Part shown: positions 48,072 to 56,767 of the stretch, piece by piece
Layout: each line of letters starts with the position of its first letter
Position numbering within the stretch: the stretch's first letter is position 1
NCBI GenBank assembly: GCA_002375465.1
Contig: DFLT01000012.1
Span: forward strand, 186,485 to 250,484
Origin: Alphaproteobacteria bacterium UBA3612
Lineage (GTDB): Bacteria > Pseudomonadota > Alphaproteobacteria > Sphingomonadales > Sphingomonadaceae
DNA length: 64,000 nt
Reading direction: 5' to 3'
Program-made: the position numbers and the translations under genes
Notes under the pieces: generated by a model
Database searches by the model: none
What the model saw: only the letters and a program-made list of their open reading frames with translations
Told to the model about the DNA's origin: nothing

Positions 48072-49991
48072 TTATCCTGCGGGATGAAAATGATCATATA
48101 TGCGCCGGGCCACCGCCTTTGAAATTCCAGGCGCATCCAGAAGCGCCTCCAGCGCCGCGCCGCGCACGGCCTTGGCAGTGCCGAAATGCATCAATAGCGC
48201 GCGCTTACGGGATGGCCCAATGCCGGGAATTTCGTCGAGGGGATTAGCCGATATGTCTTTCGACCGCTTCGCGCGGTGAGCGCCAATGGCGAATCGGTGC
48301 GCTTCGTCGCGTAGACGCTGCAAGTAGAACAGCACGGGATCGTTGACGGGCAGGGTCAGCTCTCGCCCATCGTCCAGATAGAAGGTCTCGCGGCCCGCAT
48401 TGCGGTCCGGCCCCTTGGCAACGCCCACCATCGGGATGTCGGCAACATCCAGTTCCTCGGCAATTTCACGCGCGGCGGACAATTGCCCCTTGCCGCCATC
48501 GATCAGGATCAGGTCGGGCCACATTCCCTTTGACCGGTCGGGATCTTCCTTCGGCAGACGTGCCAGACGGCGCCGCAGGACGTGCTTCATCATGCCGAAA
48601 TCATCACCGGGGACGACGGCGGCGTCCTTTATGTTGAACTTGCGATAGGCGTTTTTCTGGAACCCGTCGGGACCTGCGACGATCATCGCGCCCCCGGCAT
48701 TCGTCCCCTGGATATGCGAATTGTCATAGGTTTCGATCCGCCGCGGCGTCTGTTCCAGCTCGAACAGGTCCGCAACCTGCCGCAGCAGCTTCGCCTGCGT
48801 TGTTGATTCCGCCAGTCGCCGGTCCAGCGCTTCAGTGGCATTACGCTCAGCCTGCTCGATCAGGCGGCGCAGGGGGCCGCGCTGGGGGCGCTTCACGATC
48901 ACTTTGCGATCTGCGCGCTCGCACAGCGCCTCGGCAATCAAGTCTTTCTCGCTTAGATCCCGATCCACCAGAATCTCAGGTGGTGCCGGCATATCTTCAT
49001 AGAATTGCATCAGAAAACTGGACAGAATTTCGTCCATGTCCTCGCCGGTCACGTTTTGCGGAAAAAAGGCACGGTGCCCCCAATTCTGTCCGCCGCGAAT
49101 GAAGAAGGCCTGGATGCATACCTGATTGGCCTTTGCCGCCATGGCGATTACGTCGGCATCGCGCGCACCCTCAGCCGTGCCCGCCTGACCCTGGATATAG
49201 GTCAACGCGCGCAGCCGGTCCCGATAAATGGCGGCCAATTCGAAATCCTGATCCTCGGCGGCCGCGGTCATGGCGTCGCCCAGCTTTCGCTGCACCTGCT
49301 GGCTCTTTCCCGCCAGAAAATCCTTCGTATCAGCGACCAGATCGGCATAGCCCGCCTCTTCGATCTTGCCCACGCACGGGGCCGAACAGCGCCGGATTTG
49401 ATACAGCAGGCAGGGCCGCGACCTGTTGTTCATATAGCTGTCGGAACATGATCTTAGCAGAAAAACTTTCTGCAAGGCATTAAGGGTTCTGTTGACGGAA
49501 CCGGCGCTCGCGAACGGTCCGAAATAGATACCCTTGCCGCGCCTTGCCCCGCGGTGCTTCCGGATTTGCGGGAAATCATGATCTTCGCGCAGAAAGATGA
49601 AGGGAAAGCTTTTGTCGTCGCGCAGCAACACGTTGAACGCAGGCCTGAACCGCTTGATCAGCTGGGCTTCCAGCAACAGGGCCTCTGCCTCCGTCGCGGT
49701 GGTGACGATGGTCATTTCCCGTGTCAGCGAGACCATTCGCTGCAACCGCTTTGGCAGCCTGGCAACCTGCGTATAATTCGTTACGCGTGCCCGCAAGGAC
49801 CGCGCCTTCCCAACATACAGCACGGTCCCCCCGGCGTCCTGCATGCGATACACGCCTGGGCGCGCAGGCAGCGTTTTCAACACATTGCGAATCGCGGCTA
49901 CGCCGGTGTCTAAATCGGGTTGCTCCGTGCCTCTTACCGTATAGGCGGATGTTTCCTCGGAAAAACGGTCATGCTGTTTGCCTGTCGCCAT
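48072..49991 (-). CDS. uvrC: UvrABC system protein C
   Basis: UvrC makes both incisions in nucleotide excision repair. The 639-residue protein has a GIY-YIG domain (P-G-V-Y-R-M-Q-D-A-G-G-T-V-L-Y-V-G-K-A near 45-63), the Cys cluster C-L-L-Y-Q-I-R-R-C-S-A-P-C, a UVR motif, the RNase-H-like endonuclease half (R-R-I-E-T-Y-D-N-S-H-I-Q-G-T), and a final helix-hairpin-helix pair. I start at ATG 49991; the open frame extends upstream through folB. It is divergent from folB across a short gap. Confidence 0.96.
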   Translation of the reverse strand: MATGKQHDRFSEETSAYTVRGTEQPDLDTGVAAIRNVLKTLPARPGVYRMQDAGGTVLYVGKARSLRARVTNYTQVARLPKRLQRMVSLTREMTIVTTATEAEALLLEAQLIKRFRPAFNVLLRDDKSFPFIFLREDHDFPQIRKHRGARRGKGIYFGPFASAGSVNRTLNALQKVFLLRSCSDSYMNNRSRPCLLYQIRRCSAPCVGKIEEAGYADLVADTKDFLAGKSQQVQRKLGDAMTAAAEDQDFELAAIYRDRLRALTYIQGQAGTAEGARDADVIAMAAKANQVCIQAFFIRGGQNWGHRAFFPQNVTGEDMDEILSSFLMQFYEDMPAPPEILVDRDLSEKDLIAEALCERADRKVIVKRPQRGPLRRLIEQAERNATEALDRRLAESTTQAKLLRQVADLFELEQTPRRIETYDNSHIQGTNAGGAMIVAGPDGFQKNAYRKFNIKDAAVVPGDDFGMMKHVLRRRLARLPKEDPDRSKGMWPDLILIDGGKGQLSAAREIAEELDVADIPMVGVAKGPDRNAGRETFYLDDGRELTLPVNDPVLFYLQRLRDEAHRFAIGAHRAKRSKDISANPLDEIPGIGPSRKRALLMHFGTAKAVRGAALEALLDAPGISKAVARRIYDHFHPAG

Positions 49992-50047
49992 GGCATTGGA
50001 TGTAAGGTGTCTGGACGTCGCCGCCAATGTACCGCTATTCGCCCGGC

Positions 50048-50425
50048 ATGACGTTATCGAGCAAATCCTCCCTGCAATTGCAGGTTCGCGATGTCGACCT
50101 GATGGTCCTAACCGGCATTTATTCCGAAGAAACCCATCTGCCACAGCTGCTGCGCGTCTCGGTGCTGGCTGATCTGGAAGCGCCGGATCATTTCGGACCG
50201 GATGCAAAGCTGACCGATTCAAAGAATTATATGGATCTGAAAGAGGCGATTCTGGAAACCTGCCCCCAGGGGCAGCACTATGTTCTGGTAGAGGCCGTCG
50301 CGGACGCCATCATCGACCGGCTATTCGAGGATTCCCGTGTGACGTGCGCGTCGGTCACGATCGTCAAAACCGCACTAACGGAAAAGAACGAAACCATCGG
50401 CATAGAGCGGACACGCCGCCGGTGA
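50048..50425 (+). CDS. folB: Dihydroneopterin aldolase-like protein
   Basis: FolB cleaves dihydroneopterin in folate synthesis. The product (125 residues from ATG 50048, or 132 from ATG 50027) has the FolB pattern V-R-D-V-D-L-M-V-L-T-G-I-Y-S-E-E-T, D-S-K-N-Y-M-D-L-K-E-A-I near 62-73 where FolB has T-x-x-Y-x-x-L, and V-L-V-E-A-V-A-D-A-I-I-D. The usual catalytic Glu and Lys can be placed in E-E-T and V-K-T-A. It overlaps a pteridine-reductase-like SDR by GTGA, which strengthens a pterin role. Confidence 0.85.
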   Translation: MTLSSKSSLQLQVRDVDLMVLTGIYSEETHLPQLLRVSVLADLEAPDHFGPDAKLTDSKNYMDLKEAILETCPQGQHYVLVEAVADAIIDRLFEDSRVTCASVTIVKTALTEKNETIGIERTRRR

Positions 50426-51174
50426 ACCTTGCACTCGTCACTGGTGGCACGCAGCGCATTGGTGCCGCAATCGCGGCGCGCCTTGCCGAGGAAGGCTGGG
50501 CATTGGCGCTGCACTATCACACGCAGGAAGAGGTGGACGAGGATCTGGCACATGCGCTGGCGTTCAGCGGCGTGCGTTACGAACGTTTTGCCGCGGACCT
50601 TTCGCAGCCAGAGGCGCCTGCCGATCTTTTTTCCGCGATAGAGGCCTGTTTCGGTTCACCTGTCACGGCCCTCGTCAACAGTGCCTCCATGTTTGGGACG
50701 GACACGTTGGCCACCACTGACGCATCCGCAATCAGCGAGCATTTTGCTGTCAACGCAATGGCGCCCGCTCTTCTGTGCAAGGAATTCGCCGCCAGGTTGC
50801 CGGATGATCAGGGCGGCGTCATCGTCAACCTGCTGGATCAGCGGCTGCAGCAGCCACATGGCGACAATTTCGCATATACATTGTCAAAATACGCGCTGGC
50901 CGGATTGACGGAAATCCTCGCCCGCAGCCTGGCGCCGCGCATTCGTGTCAATGCCGTGGCCCCCGGCCTGACATTGCCGACGGAAAGCTACGATGCCGCC
51001 ATGATGATGAAGGCCGAGGCGGCCATGCCGCTGAATCGCCTGCCGGATCCGGAGGATGTTGCCGACGCCGTGGCGTTCCTGCTGGCCGCCCCGGCTGTCA
51101 CAGGAGAGACGATTCACGTCGACGCCGGAGCGCGGCATGTCAGCTTTTCTGCGGATTTCGACCGCTTGGATTGA
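50422..51174 (+). CDS. SDR-family oxidoreductase, FolM/pteridine-reductase-like
   Basis: The 250-residue SDR starts at GTG 50422, overlapping the folB stop. It has T-G-G-T-Q-R-I-G-A-A-I-A, the T-G-x3-R-x-G loop that marks pteridine reductases and FolM rather than the T-G-x3-G-x-G of most SDRs. It also has L-V-N-S-A-S-M-F (N-S-A-S), and Y-T-L-S-K with the catalytic Tyr/Lys. Its coupling to folB supports reduction of a pterin or dihydrofolate. The precise substrate is inference. Confidence 0.82.
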   Translation: MNLALVTGGTQRIGAAIAARLAEEGWALALHYHTQEEVDEDLAHALAFSGVRYERFAADLSQPEAPADLFSAIEACFGSPVTALVNSASMFGTDTLATTDASAISEHFAVNAMAPALLCKEFAARLPDDQGGVIVNLLDQRLQQPHGDNFAYTLSKYALAGLTEILARSLAPRIRVNAVAPGLTLPTESYDAAMMMKAEAAMPLNRLPDPEDVADAVAFLLAAPAVTGETIHVDAGARHVSFSADFDRLD

Positions 51175-51198
51175 TCGGCCAGCGTGCCGGCGGCTCGA

Positions 51199-52029
51199 TC
51201 AGAACCGCCGCTCGCACTCACCCAATTGCTCTCTGACGAAGGCAAAGTCCTTCTCCAATGCCGCCCGCTCCGATGGGCTTTTTTCCTCCAGTACGTCGTC
51301 GGGCAGGGCGGCCGGCAGATCGCATGCCATGCCAAGCGCTACGACCGACCCTTTGGCCGGCGCCCCGGCATTGGGATCGATGATGTCGCCTGTGGCAACG
51401 GCGTAGCGCGGCGTTTCGCCGGGGCGGTTCAGGATGACCAGCGACATGGGCTGTTCGGATTCCGTTTGCAGGAAGACCTGGCTTTCCGATTCTCCTGGCA
51501 GCGACCCTGGAACATGAAACGCTGAAACCACCTCGGTGGGGGCCAGTGCGTTCAGCTTAGGATCCGCCAGTTCGGTCACGAAGCGCCGCACGTCTGTTTC
51601 GCGTTCAGAGGTCCATGGCTGCTGACCATATTTATGCGCCAGCGCGAACTCGCCGGGTCCATATTCGCGCCCCAGGAAAAGCAATACGCGTTGCTCGCGG
51701 ATGTTGGGCGCGCGGCCGCGGGCGTCTTCCGGCAGGTCGACCAGATATTTTATTTCGGCAGGCACGGAGCCGCGCGCCGTCAGCAGCGCGTCCACTTCCG
51801 CATCGACCAGCAATCTGCGGTATCCTGGTGCCAGACCGGGTGACTTGTCCTGCGGAATTGTACGGGTCTTTGTTACCGTTGCAGATAGAATCGTCTCGGC
51901 GTCGACCGCCATGTCAATCAGGTCTACGCGGCCGGCAACAGGTGATTCCGTGCCCGGAATGGCTTGCGCCATTCCCATTGCGGTGAACGCAAACAGCATT
52001 ATCGCAAAGCTTTGGGGCGCTTTTATCAT
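51199..52029 (-). CDS. Secreted protein of unknown function
   Basis: The 276-residue product has a signal peptide (M-I-K-A-P-Q-S-F-A-I-M-L-F-A-F-T-A-M-G-M-A, cut after A-Q-A). The mature part has mixed alpha/beta character with strands such as E-T-I-L-S-A-T-V-T-K-T-R-T-I and Q-R-V-L-L-F-L-G-R-E-Y, and two Cys near the ends (M-A-C-D-L, G-E-C-E-R) that may bond. I do not recognise a domain. It converges on the SDR gene and is divergent from the tonB operon. Confidence 0.6.
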   Translation of the reverse strand: MIKAPQSFAIMLFAFTAMGMAQAIPGTESPVAGRVDLIDMAVDAETILSATVTKTRTIPQDKSPGLAPGYRRLLVDAEVDALLTARGSVPAEIKYLVDLPEDARGRAPNIREQRVLLFLGREYGPGEFALAHKYGQQPWTSERETDVRRFVTELADPKLNALAPTEVVSAFHVPGSLPGESESQVFLQTESEQPMSLVILNRPGETPRYAVATGDIIDPNAGAPAKGSVVALGMACDLPAALPDDVLEEKSPSERAALEKDFAFVREQLGECERRF

Positions 52030-52288
52030 TCTGGAATTCCTTGTAAAATCCTAGTCGCTTGCATGCTTATGCCATAGACATGAGCGCGGGTGAACAGGCG
52101 CTGTACCGGATTCTGCGCTTGCGGGGGCGGGAACGCGCTGTTAGCACTTTTGAAAGGGAAGGGAGTCGGGCCGTCGCGGCGCACTTGGTGTGTCTGGGGC
52201 CAACGGTTCTCTCTTCACATGCGTTCATGAAACGGTTGGCGCAGTTCCGCGTTAGCCCGAGAAATGTCAGGGAGTAATTGGGACAACC

Positions 52289-52963
52289 ATGGCTTCATAT
52301 GTTGACGAACCTGGGATGAGTAACAAGCGGCTGGTGTCGCTGATACTTGTCGGTTTGATCCACGTTGCTCTCGGCTATGCCGTGATCAGCGGTCTCGCCT
52401 TGAAGGCGGTGAAGGTTGTAGCAGGTCCGCTGGAAACCTTCGAAGTTGAGGAACCGGTGGAACCTGAAGAAGAGCCACCACCTCCGCCGGAACAGCTGGA
52501 TGAAATTCCGCCTTACGTTCCGCCGCCTGATATCGTGGTGCAGAACCTTCCGCCGCCGCCTGCGCCGGTGACGACGGTTCGCACACCGCCACCGCCAGCA
52601 CCGCCGCCGCGGGTCCAGATTCCGGCGCCGCCAGCGCCTCCGGCGCCACCGCCTGCCCCCGACCTGTCGCGTCAGGCCGAACCGCGTCGCGGGTCTGACT
52701 TTGGCTTTGGTCAGGACGACTATCCCTCGGCTTCCTTGCGCAACGAGGAGGAGGGTACCGTGACGATTACATATCAGATCGGGACCAACGGGCGCGTCGT
52801 GAACGGCAGCTGTAGGGTTGTAGATTCCAGCGGGCACTCGCGCCTGGACGATCAGTCCTGCCGGCTTGCAGAACGGAACTTCCGCTTCAATCCCGGCCTC
52901 AACAGGGCTGGCGAAGAGGCCGTGACGTCACGTACCGACAGGTTTCGTTGGGAAATTCAATAG
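52289..52963 (+). CDS. tonB: TonB energy transducer
   Basis: TonB links the ExbBD proton motor to outer-membrane receptors. The 224-residue protein has one membrane anchor (about 13-35), a Glu/Pro- then Pro/Ala-rich spacer (about 50-130, many P-P-P and A-P-P), and a compact C-terminal domain (about 145-224, Y-Q-I-G-T-N-G-R-V ... F-R-F-N-P). The start is ATG 52289; ATG 52316 is possible. It is first of tonB-exbB-exbD-exbD. Confidence 0.93.
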   Translation: MASYVDEPGMSNKRLVSLILVGLIHVALGYAVISGLALKAVKVVAGPLETFEVEEPVEPEEEPPPPPEQLDEIPPYVPPPDIVVQNLPPPPAPVTTVRTPPPPAPPPRVQIPAPPAPPAPPPAPDLSRQAEPRRGSDFGFGQDDYPSASLRNEEEGTVTITYQIGTNGRVVNGSCRVVDSSGHSRLDDQSCRLAERNFRFNPGLNRAGEEAVTSRTDRFRWEIQ

Positions 52964-53016
52964 CGTCGGCGGTCCGACGTGTGTGAACAGAAGTATCTCT
53001 TAGGGGACATAAGGAA

Positions 53017-53886
53017 ATGAAAATGCGTATCTCTAACCTTACCGCCAAGGCATCGATCGCCGCCGGCACCCTTCTCCTGGCGTCTCCCGCCATGGCGACG
53101 GCAATCGAAACTGAAAATCCATATGGTCTTCTTCCCGCTCTGAAGCAGGGTGGACCGATCGCGTGGTTCCTGTTCGGCGTGCTGCTGATTATGTCCCTCG
53201 GTACCTGGTATCTGCTGTTCACCAAATGGTGGGACCAGAAGCGGATCATGTCCGAGGCGAAGGACATCGACAAGAAGTTCTGGACCGCTCCCAGCCTTCG
53301 CGAGGGCGCATCCAAGCTGCCGAAGAACTCGCCTTATCGCCTGATCGTCGACGATGGCATCCGTGCATCCGAGCATCACGAAGGTCGCCTGACCGACAAG
53401 ATCGACGAGCATGAGTGGGTGACGATGTCGCTCGACCGTTCGCAGGCAGCGATCTCTTCGAAGCTGGGCAGCGGCCTGTCGTTTCTCGCATCGGTCGGTT
53501 CGACAGCACCGTTCGTCGGTCTGCTGGGCACCGTTGTCGGTATTTACCGCGCTCTGATCGGTATCGGTGTCGCTGGCCAGGCGTCGATCGACAAGGTCGC
53601 GGGTCCGGTTGGTGAGGCGCTCATCATGACCGCGCTCGGCCTGTTCGTCGCCGTTCCCGCCGTGCTTGCCTATAACTGGCTGCTTGGTCGTAACCGCGAC
53701 GTGCTGAAGCACATCGGCAACTTTGCCGACGACGTGCACGGCTTCCTGGTTTCCGGTGCTCGCGTCAGTGCTGCTGGTGCAGCAGCAGCAGCGAAGCCTG
53801 CTTCGGGCACCGCGGGCGTTCGTCCGGCCGGTTCGGCAAGCGTTGGTTCCACGACGACGACGGCGACCAACACGCCCAAGAAGTAG
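53017..53886 (+). CDS. exbB: ExbB/TolQ/MotA-family proton channel protein
   Basis: The 289-residue ExbB has an extra N-terminal hydrophobic segment like a signal peptide (S-I-A-A-G-T-L-L-L-A-S-P-A-M-A), then three membrane helices. They include G-G-P-I-A-W-F-L-F-G-V near 48-58 and V-G-S-T-A-P-F-V-G-L-L-G-T-V-V-G-I near 160-176, with the conserved P-F-V-G-L-L-G-T. The C-terminus is a 35-residue Ala/Gly/Thr-rich tail. It lies between tonB and two exbD genes. Confidence 0.95.
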   Translation: MKMRISNLTAKASIAAGTLLLASPAMATAIETENPYGLLPALKQGGPIAWFLFGVLLIMSLGTWYLLFTKWWDQKRIMSEAKDIDKKFWTAPSLREGASKLPKNSPYRLIVDDGIRASEHHEGRLTDKIDEHEWVTMSLDRSQAAISSKLGSGLSFLASVGSTAPFVGLLGTVVGIYRALIGIGVAGQASIDKVAGPVGEALIMTALGLFVAVPAVLAYNWLLGRNRDVLKHIGNFADDVHGFLVSGARVSAAGAAAAAKPASGTAGVRPAGSASVGSTTTTATNTPKK

Positions 53887-53897
53887 TTAGGTGGTGA

Positions 53898-53922
53898 GGG
53901 CGGCGTTCTTTCGCCGCCCTTG
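53898..53922 (+). terminator. Strong intercistronic hairpin between exbB and exbD
   Basis: GGGCGGCG (53898-53905) and CGCCGCCC (53912-53919) form a perfect 8-bp GC stem with loop TTCTTT, followed by TTG. With only a short T run it is more likely a partial terminator or mRNA-stability element that makes ExbB more abundant than ExbD. Confidence 0.6.
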
Positions 53923-53960
53923 TGCCTGTCCTGTAAGGGTTACTGAAGGAAAGCCGCAAC

Positions 53961-54437
53961 ATGGCAATGAAAGTCGGGGAATCCGACCCCAACGCCCCGA
54001 TGAACGAGATCAACACGACGCCGCTCGTCGACGTTATGCTGGTTCTCCTGATCATCTTCCTGATTACTGTTCCGGTCGTTATTCAGACCGTACCGTTGAC
54101 ACTGCCGAATGTTCGTTCGGTGGCGACAACGACGAAGCCGGAGAATGTCAGCCTCTCCGTCAACTCACAGGGCGATGTTTACATCGGTACGGATCGCATC
54201 AACGATTATGACGAACTTCGCGAGAAGCTGTCGACCAGGCTGCAGGATTATCTGGACGAGAAGGAAGCGGCTGGCGAGACGGTTACCGAATTGCCGGAGG
54301 TTCACATTCGCGGAGACGCTGGCGTCGAGTATCAGAATGTCGGCGGAGTGATCTTCACCGTGCAACGCGCCGGGTATATCAAGATCGCATTCATCTCCGA
54401 ACCGCCTGCTGGTAACGTCCAGCGCGCAATTTACTAG
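53961..54437 (+). CDS. exbD: ExbD-family biopolymer transport protein (first copy)
   Basis: ExbD forms the pore with ExbB and carries the proton-binding Asp. The 158-residue product has M-N-E-I-N-T-T-P-L-V-D-V-M-L-V-L-L-I-I-F-L-I-T near 14-36, with the conserved membrane Asp in L-V-D-V-M-L, and a periplasmic domain. It is followed 11 nt later by a second exbD. Confidence 0.94.
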   Translation: MAMKVGESDPNAPMNEINTTPLVDVMLVLLIIFLITVPVVIQTVPLTLPNVRSVATTTKPENVSLSVNSQGDVYIGTDRINDYDELREKLSTRLQDYLDEKEAAGETVTELPEVHIRGDAGVEYQNVGGVIFTVQRAGYIKIAFISEPPAGNVQRAIY

Positions 54438-54448
54438 GAGGCTAGACA

Positions 54449-54874
54449 ATGGCCATTTCAATGGGCGGGGGCGGTGGCCCCATGGTGGAAATGAACACCA
54501 CGCCGCTGATCGACGTGATGCTGGTCCTGTTGATCATGTTCATCATCACAATTCCGATCCAAACGCATGCGGTGAAGCTGGATCTTCCGATTGACGATCC
54601 CAACGCTCAGCCGCCTGAAGTCGACCCGGTCGTCAATCGCATCAGCATCGACTTCCTGAACGACATCTACTGGAACGATACGCCGGTGACGCCGACCCAG
54701 CTGGAGGCGTATTTCACGCAGTCCGCAAGTCTCGATCCGCAGCCTGAGATCCACGTCCGTCCCGATGCGCTTGCGCGGTACGAGGTAGTCAGCGAGATCA
54801 TGGCCAGCGCTCAGCGCAATGGCGTCTCGAAGATCGGGTTCGTGGGCAATGAGGCCTACGCCGGTCTGAGATAA
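54449..54874 (+). CDS. exbD: ExbD-family biopolymer transport protein (second copy)
   Basis: The 141-residue product has the same N-terminal plan, V-E-M-N-T-T-P-L-I-D-V-M-L-V-L-L-I-M-F-I-I-T, with the membrane Asp kept, but a diverged periplasmic domain. Two unlike ExbD proteins beside one ExbB are common in sphingomonads and xanthomonads and may serve different receptors or form mixed dimers. A terminator follows. Confidence 0.94.
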   Translation: MAISMGGGGGPMVEMNTTPLIDVMLVLLIMFIITIPIQTHAVKLDLPIDDPNAQPPEVDPVVNRISIDFLNDIYWNDTPVTPTQLEAYFTQSASLDPQPEIHVRPDALARYEVVSEIMASAQRNGVSKIGFVGNEAYAGLR

Positions 54875-54897
54875 TTTCCGATATTTCGGCAAGAAGA

Positions 54898-54926
54898 GGC
54901 GGTCCTGCACGGGCCGCCTTTTTTTA
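54898..54926 (+). terminator. Rho-independent terminator of tonB-exbB-exbD-exbD
   Basis: GGCGGTCC (54898-54905) and GGGCCGCC (54911-54918) form an 8-bp stem (one G-T pair) with loop TGCAC, followed by seven T residues. It lies 23 nt after the second exbD. Confidence 0.9.
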
Positions 54927-55199
54927 TGGCTGGCGTTCCCGCGCGCTTCGGGAAACATCTTTCTGGGTCGCGCGCGGGCAACGGGTGCTGTCCTGCAGGC
55001 ATGCCGATCACGTTCGCCGCAATAGATTCTATAACGAAACCGCCCATACGGGGACCGTTAGCAAGGTCGCCCCGGCGACCGCAGTCTTCTCTGGCCGCAT
55101 CCGAACGGACAGCCCGACCCTTGGGGCAGTACACCGGCACGCGTGACGCGAATACCATCCAGCCGGCGATGACGCCAATTTCGCCTAGGTCGTCATCTG
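54927..55199. other. Gap between tonB-operon terminator and phaZ, nothing recognised
   Basis: About 270 nt between convergent genes. A short open frame of about 97 codons exists on the plus strand but shows no family pattern and looks like random coding in GC-rich DNA. No RNA fold or repeat stood out. Confidence 0.4.
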
Positions 55200-56438
55200 C
55201 TAGCCGTCATGCTGTTTGATGAACTCTTCCAGCACCGGAGCGATGCGGCTCCTCCATTTGCTGCCGTTGAATATGCCGTAATGACCGACGCCCTTCGCCA
55301 GCAAATAGCGCTTCTTCTCGTCCGACAAGTTTGTCGCCAGCGAGAGTGCCGCCTTCGTCTGGCCAAGGCCGGAGATGTCGTCGCGCTCTCCTTCGATGGC
55401 CAGTAAGGCGACGTCGGTGATTTGCCCAGGATCCACCGGTTCACCCCGGCGCGTCATCTGGCCCGTCGGTAACAGGTGGCTTTGGAACACGGTGTCCACG
55501 GTCTGCAAATAGAATTCGGCCGTCATGTCGCACACCGCGCGATATTCGTCATAGAAGCTCTTGGTCGATTCGGCGCTCTCGCCATCGCCTGCCACCATAT
55601 GTTTGAACATCTCCCAATGGCTCATCATATGCCCGGCCAGGTTCATTGACATGAACCCAGCCAATTGCATGAAGCCGGGATAGACCCGCCGCATTGCCCC
55701 GGGATAAAATGGTGGCACGGTCGCGATTGCGTTCTGTTCGAACCAGGCGTGCGGCTTGTTCGTCGCCATGCCATTCACGGCGGTCGGTGCTTCGCGCGTG
55801 TCGATCGGCCCGCCCATCATTGTCAGGGTGGCGGGCAGGGCGGGGCTCTTTTCGGCGGACATCAAGGCCACGGCCGCATAGACGGGCACACTCGGTTGGC
55901 AGACGGCAAGTACGTGGCTGCCGCCCCCAATATGCTCCAGATATGCCTGAACATAATCGATATAATCGTCGAGATCGAAGGTCCCGTCGCTCATGGGCAC
56001 CATCTTCGCGTCACGCCAGTCGGTGATCCAGACATCATGATTCGGGATCATGCGCTCGACCGTGCCGCGCAGCAGCGTGGCATAATGGCCGGACATGGGG
56101 GCGACGATCAACAGGCGCGGCTGGGCCTTACCGTCGGCATCCACATTCCCGCCCTCTTTGACGAAGTGCTTTAACTGGCCAAAGGCAAGCCGCTTTTCGA
56201 TTTTTTCCGTCACATGGTAGGTTTTGCCCTCGAGCTCGACCGTCTCCAGACCGAAATCTGGCTTCCCACGCGGCTCCACCGCGTGCGCGAAAACGTCGAG
56301 GGCTGACGCTACGACGGGGCCGGCGGGGGTATAGGCCAGCGGGTTCGTCGCGTTGGACAGCAGATTGGCGCCCGCCTGCGCGGCCGCGCCGACTCCTGCC
56401 AGCATGGCTCTCTGCATCTCATAAGCTTGGTAAAGCAT
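55200..56438 (-). CDS. phaZ: Intracellular polyhydroxyalkanoate depolymerase
   Basis: PhaZ mobilises stored poly-3-hydroxybutyrate. The 412-residue protein starts M-L-Y-Q-A-Y-E-M-Q-R, the family N-terminus. The lipase-box-like element is V-C-Q-P-S with Cys180 as nucleophile, as in Ralstonia PhaZa1 (Cys183); the late motifs include E-G-E-R-D-D-I-S-G and G-V-G-H-Y-G-I-F-N-G with catalytic Asp and His. No signal peptide is present. ATG 56438 has GGGAG 5 nt upstream. phaC is not in the window. Confidence 0.95.
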   Translation of the reverse strand: MLYQAYEMQRAMLAGVGAAAQAGANLLSNATNPLAYTPAGPVVASALDVFAHAVEPRGKPDFGLETVELEGKTYHVTEKIEKRLAFGQLKHFVKEGGNVDADGKAQPRLLIVAPMSGHYATLLRGTVERMIPNHDVWITDWRDAKMVPMSDGTFDLDDYIDYVQAYLEHIGGGSHVLAVCQPSVPVYAAVALMSAEKSPALPATLTMMGGPIDTREAPTAVNGMATNKPHAWFEQNAIATVPPFYPGAMRRVYPGFMQLAGFMSMNLAGHMMSHWEMFKHMVAGDGESAESTKSFYDEYRAVCDMTAEFYLQTVDTVFQSHLLPTGQMTRRGEPVDPGQITDVALLAIEGERDDISGLGQTKAALSLATNLSDEKKRYLLAKGVGHYGIFNGSKWRSRIAPVLEEFIKQHDG

Positions 56439-56455
56439 AAGCACTCCCGGTTAGA

Positions 56456-56477
56456 TGCTGTATGTTGCACTGCAGCA
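56456..56477. promoter_or_regulatory. TGC-rich inverted repeat upstream of phaZ, possible PhaR site
   Basis: TGCTG (56456-56460) and CAGCA (56473-56477) flank a centre containing TTGCACTGCAG, 18 nt before the phaZ start. PhaR repressors of PHA genes bind TGC-rich sequences. The motif is seen; the regulator is inferred, as no phaR gene lies here. Confidence 0.3.
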
Positions 56478-56642
56478 TTAACATTTCAAGAAGGCATGTG
56501 GTTGCATGCCTCTTATTGACGGGGGCAGGGCGGGTCTTGACAGGAAAGCACCGCGACCCTGCCGGGATGTAGGGCGGGCGCATGGGCCGGGCCAATTTTC
56601 TGATTTGTTCACCGTTCCCTACTTTCCACGTGCAGCAAACCG

Positions 56643-56671
56643 TTGACTCGGGGCCCATGACTTTCTAGTGC
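56643..56671 (+). promoter_or_regulatory. Candidate promoter of the atpI-B-E-F operon
   Basis: TTGACT (56643-56648), a 17-nt spacer, then TAGTGC (56666-56671) resembles a -35/-10 pair with a good -35 and a poor -10. It lies about 97 nt before the atpI start. Confidence 0.35.
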
Positions 56672-56767
56672 AGGCCTCGCTTCGGCAGGGGTTCTACACT
56701 TCGCGCCGGCGCTTTGCCGTATCCGTGGCGCCCATCGCATCCAGCGTGGCGCGGGAGAACTCTGGTC

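Larger units (their letters stand above)
56439..56767. other. Divergent control region between phaZ and the F0 ATP synthase operon
   Basis: I see no gene in this 329-nt gap. It holds the imperfect TGCTG/CAGCA repeat near phaZ and a candidate promoter for atpI (both listed separately). The rest is GC-rich with no clear fold. Confidence 0.45.

Noticed and set aside
52059..52277. 72-codon open frame before tonB
   Set aside because: No ribosome-binding site and no domain; it occupies the space where the tonB promoter should lie.
54926..55219. 97-codon plus-strand open frame after the tonB terminator
   Set aside because: Starts immediately after a strong terminator, no ribosome-binding site, no family pattern, overlaps the end of phaZ.
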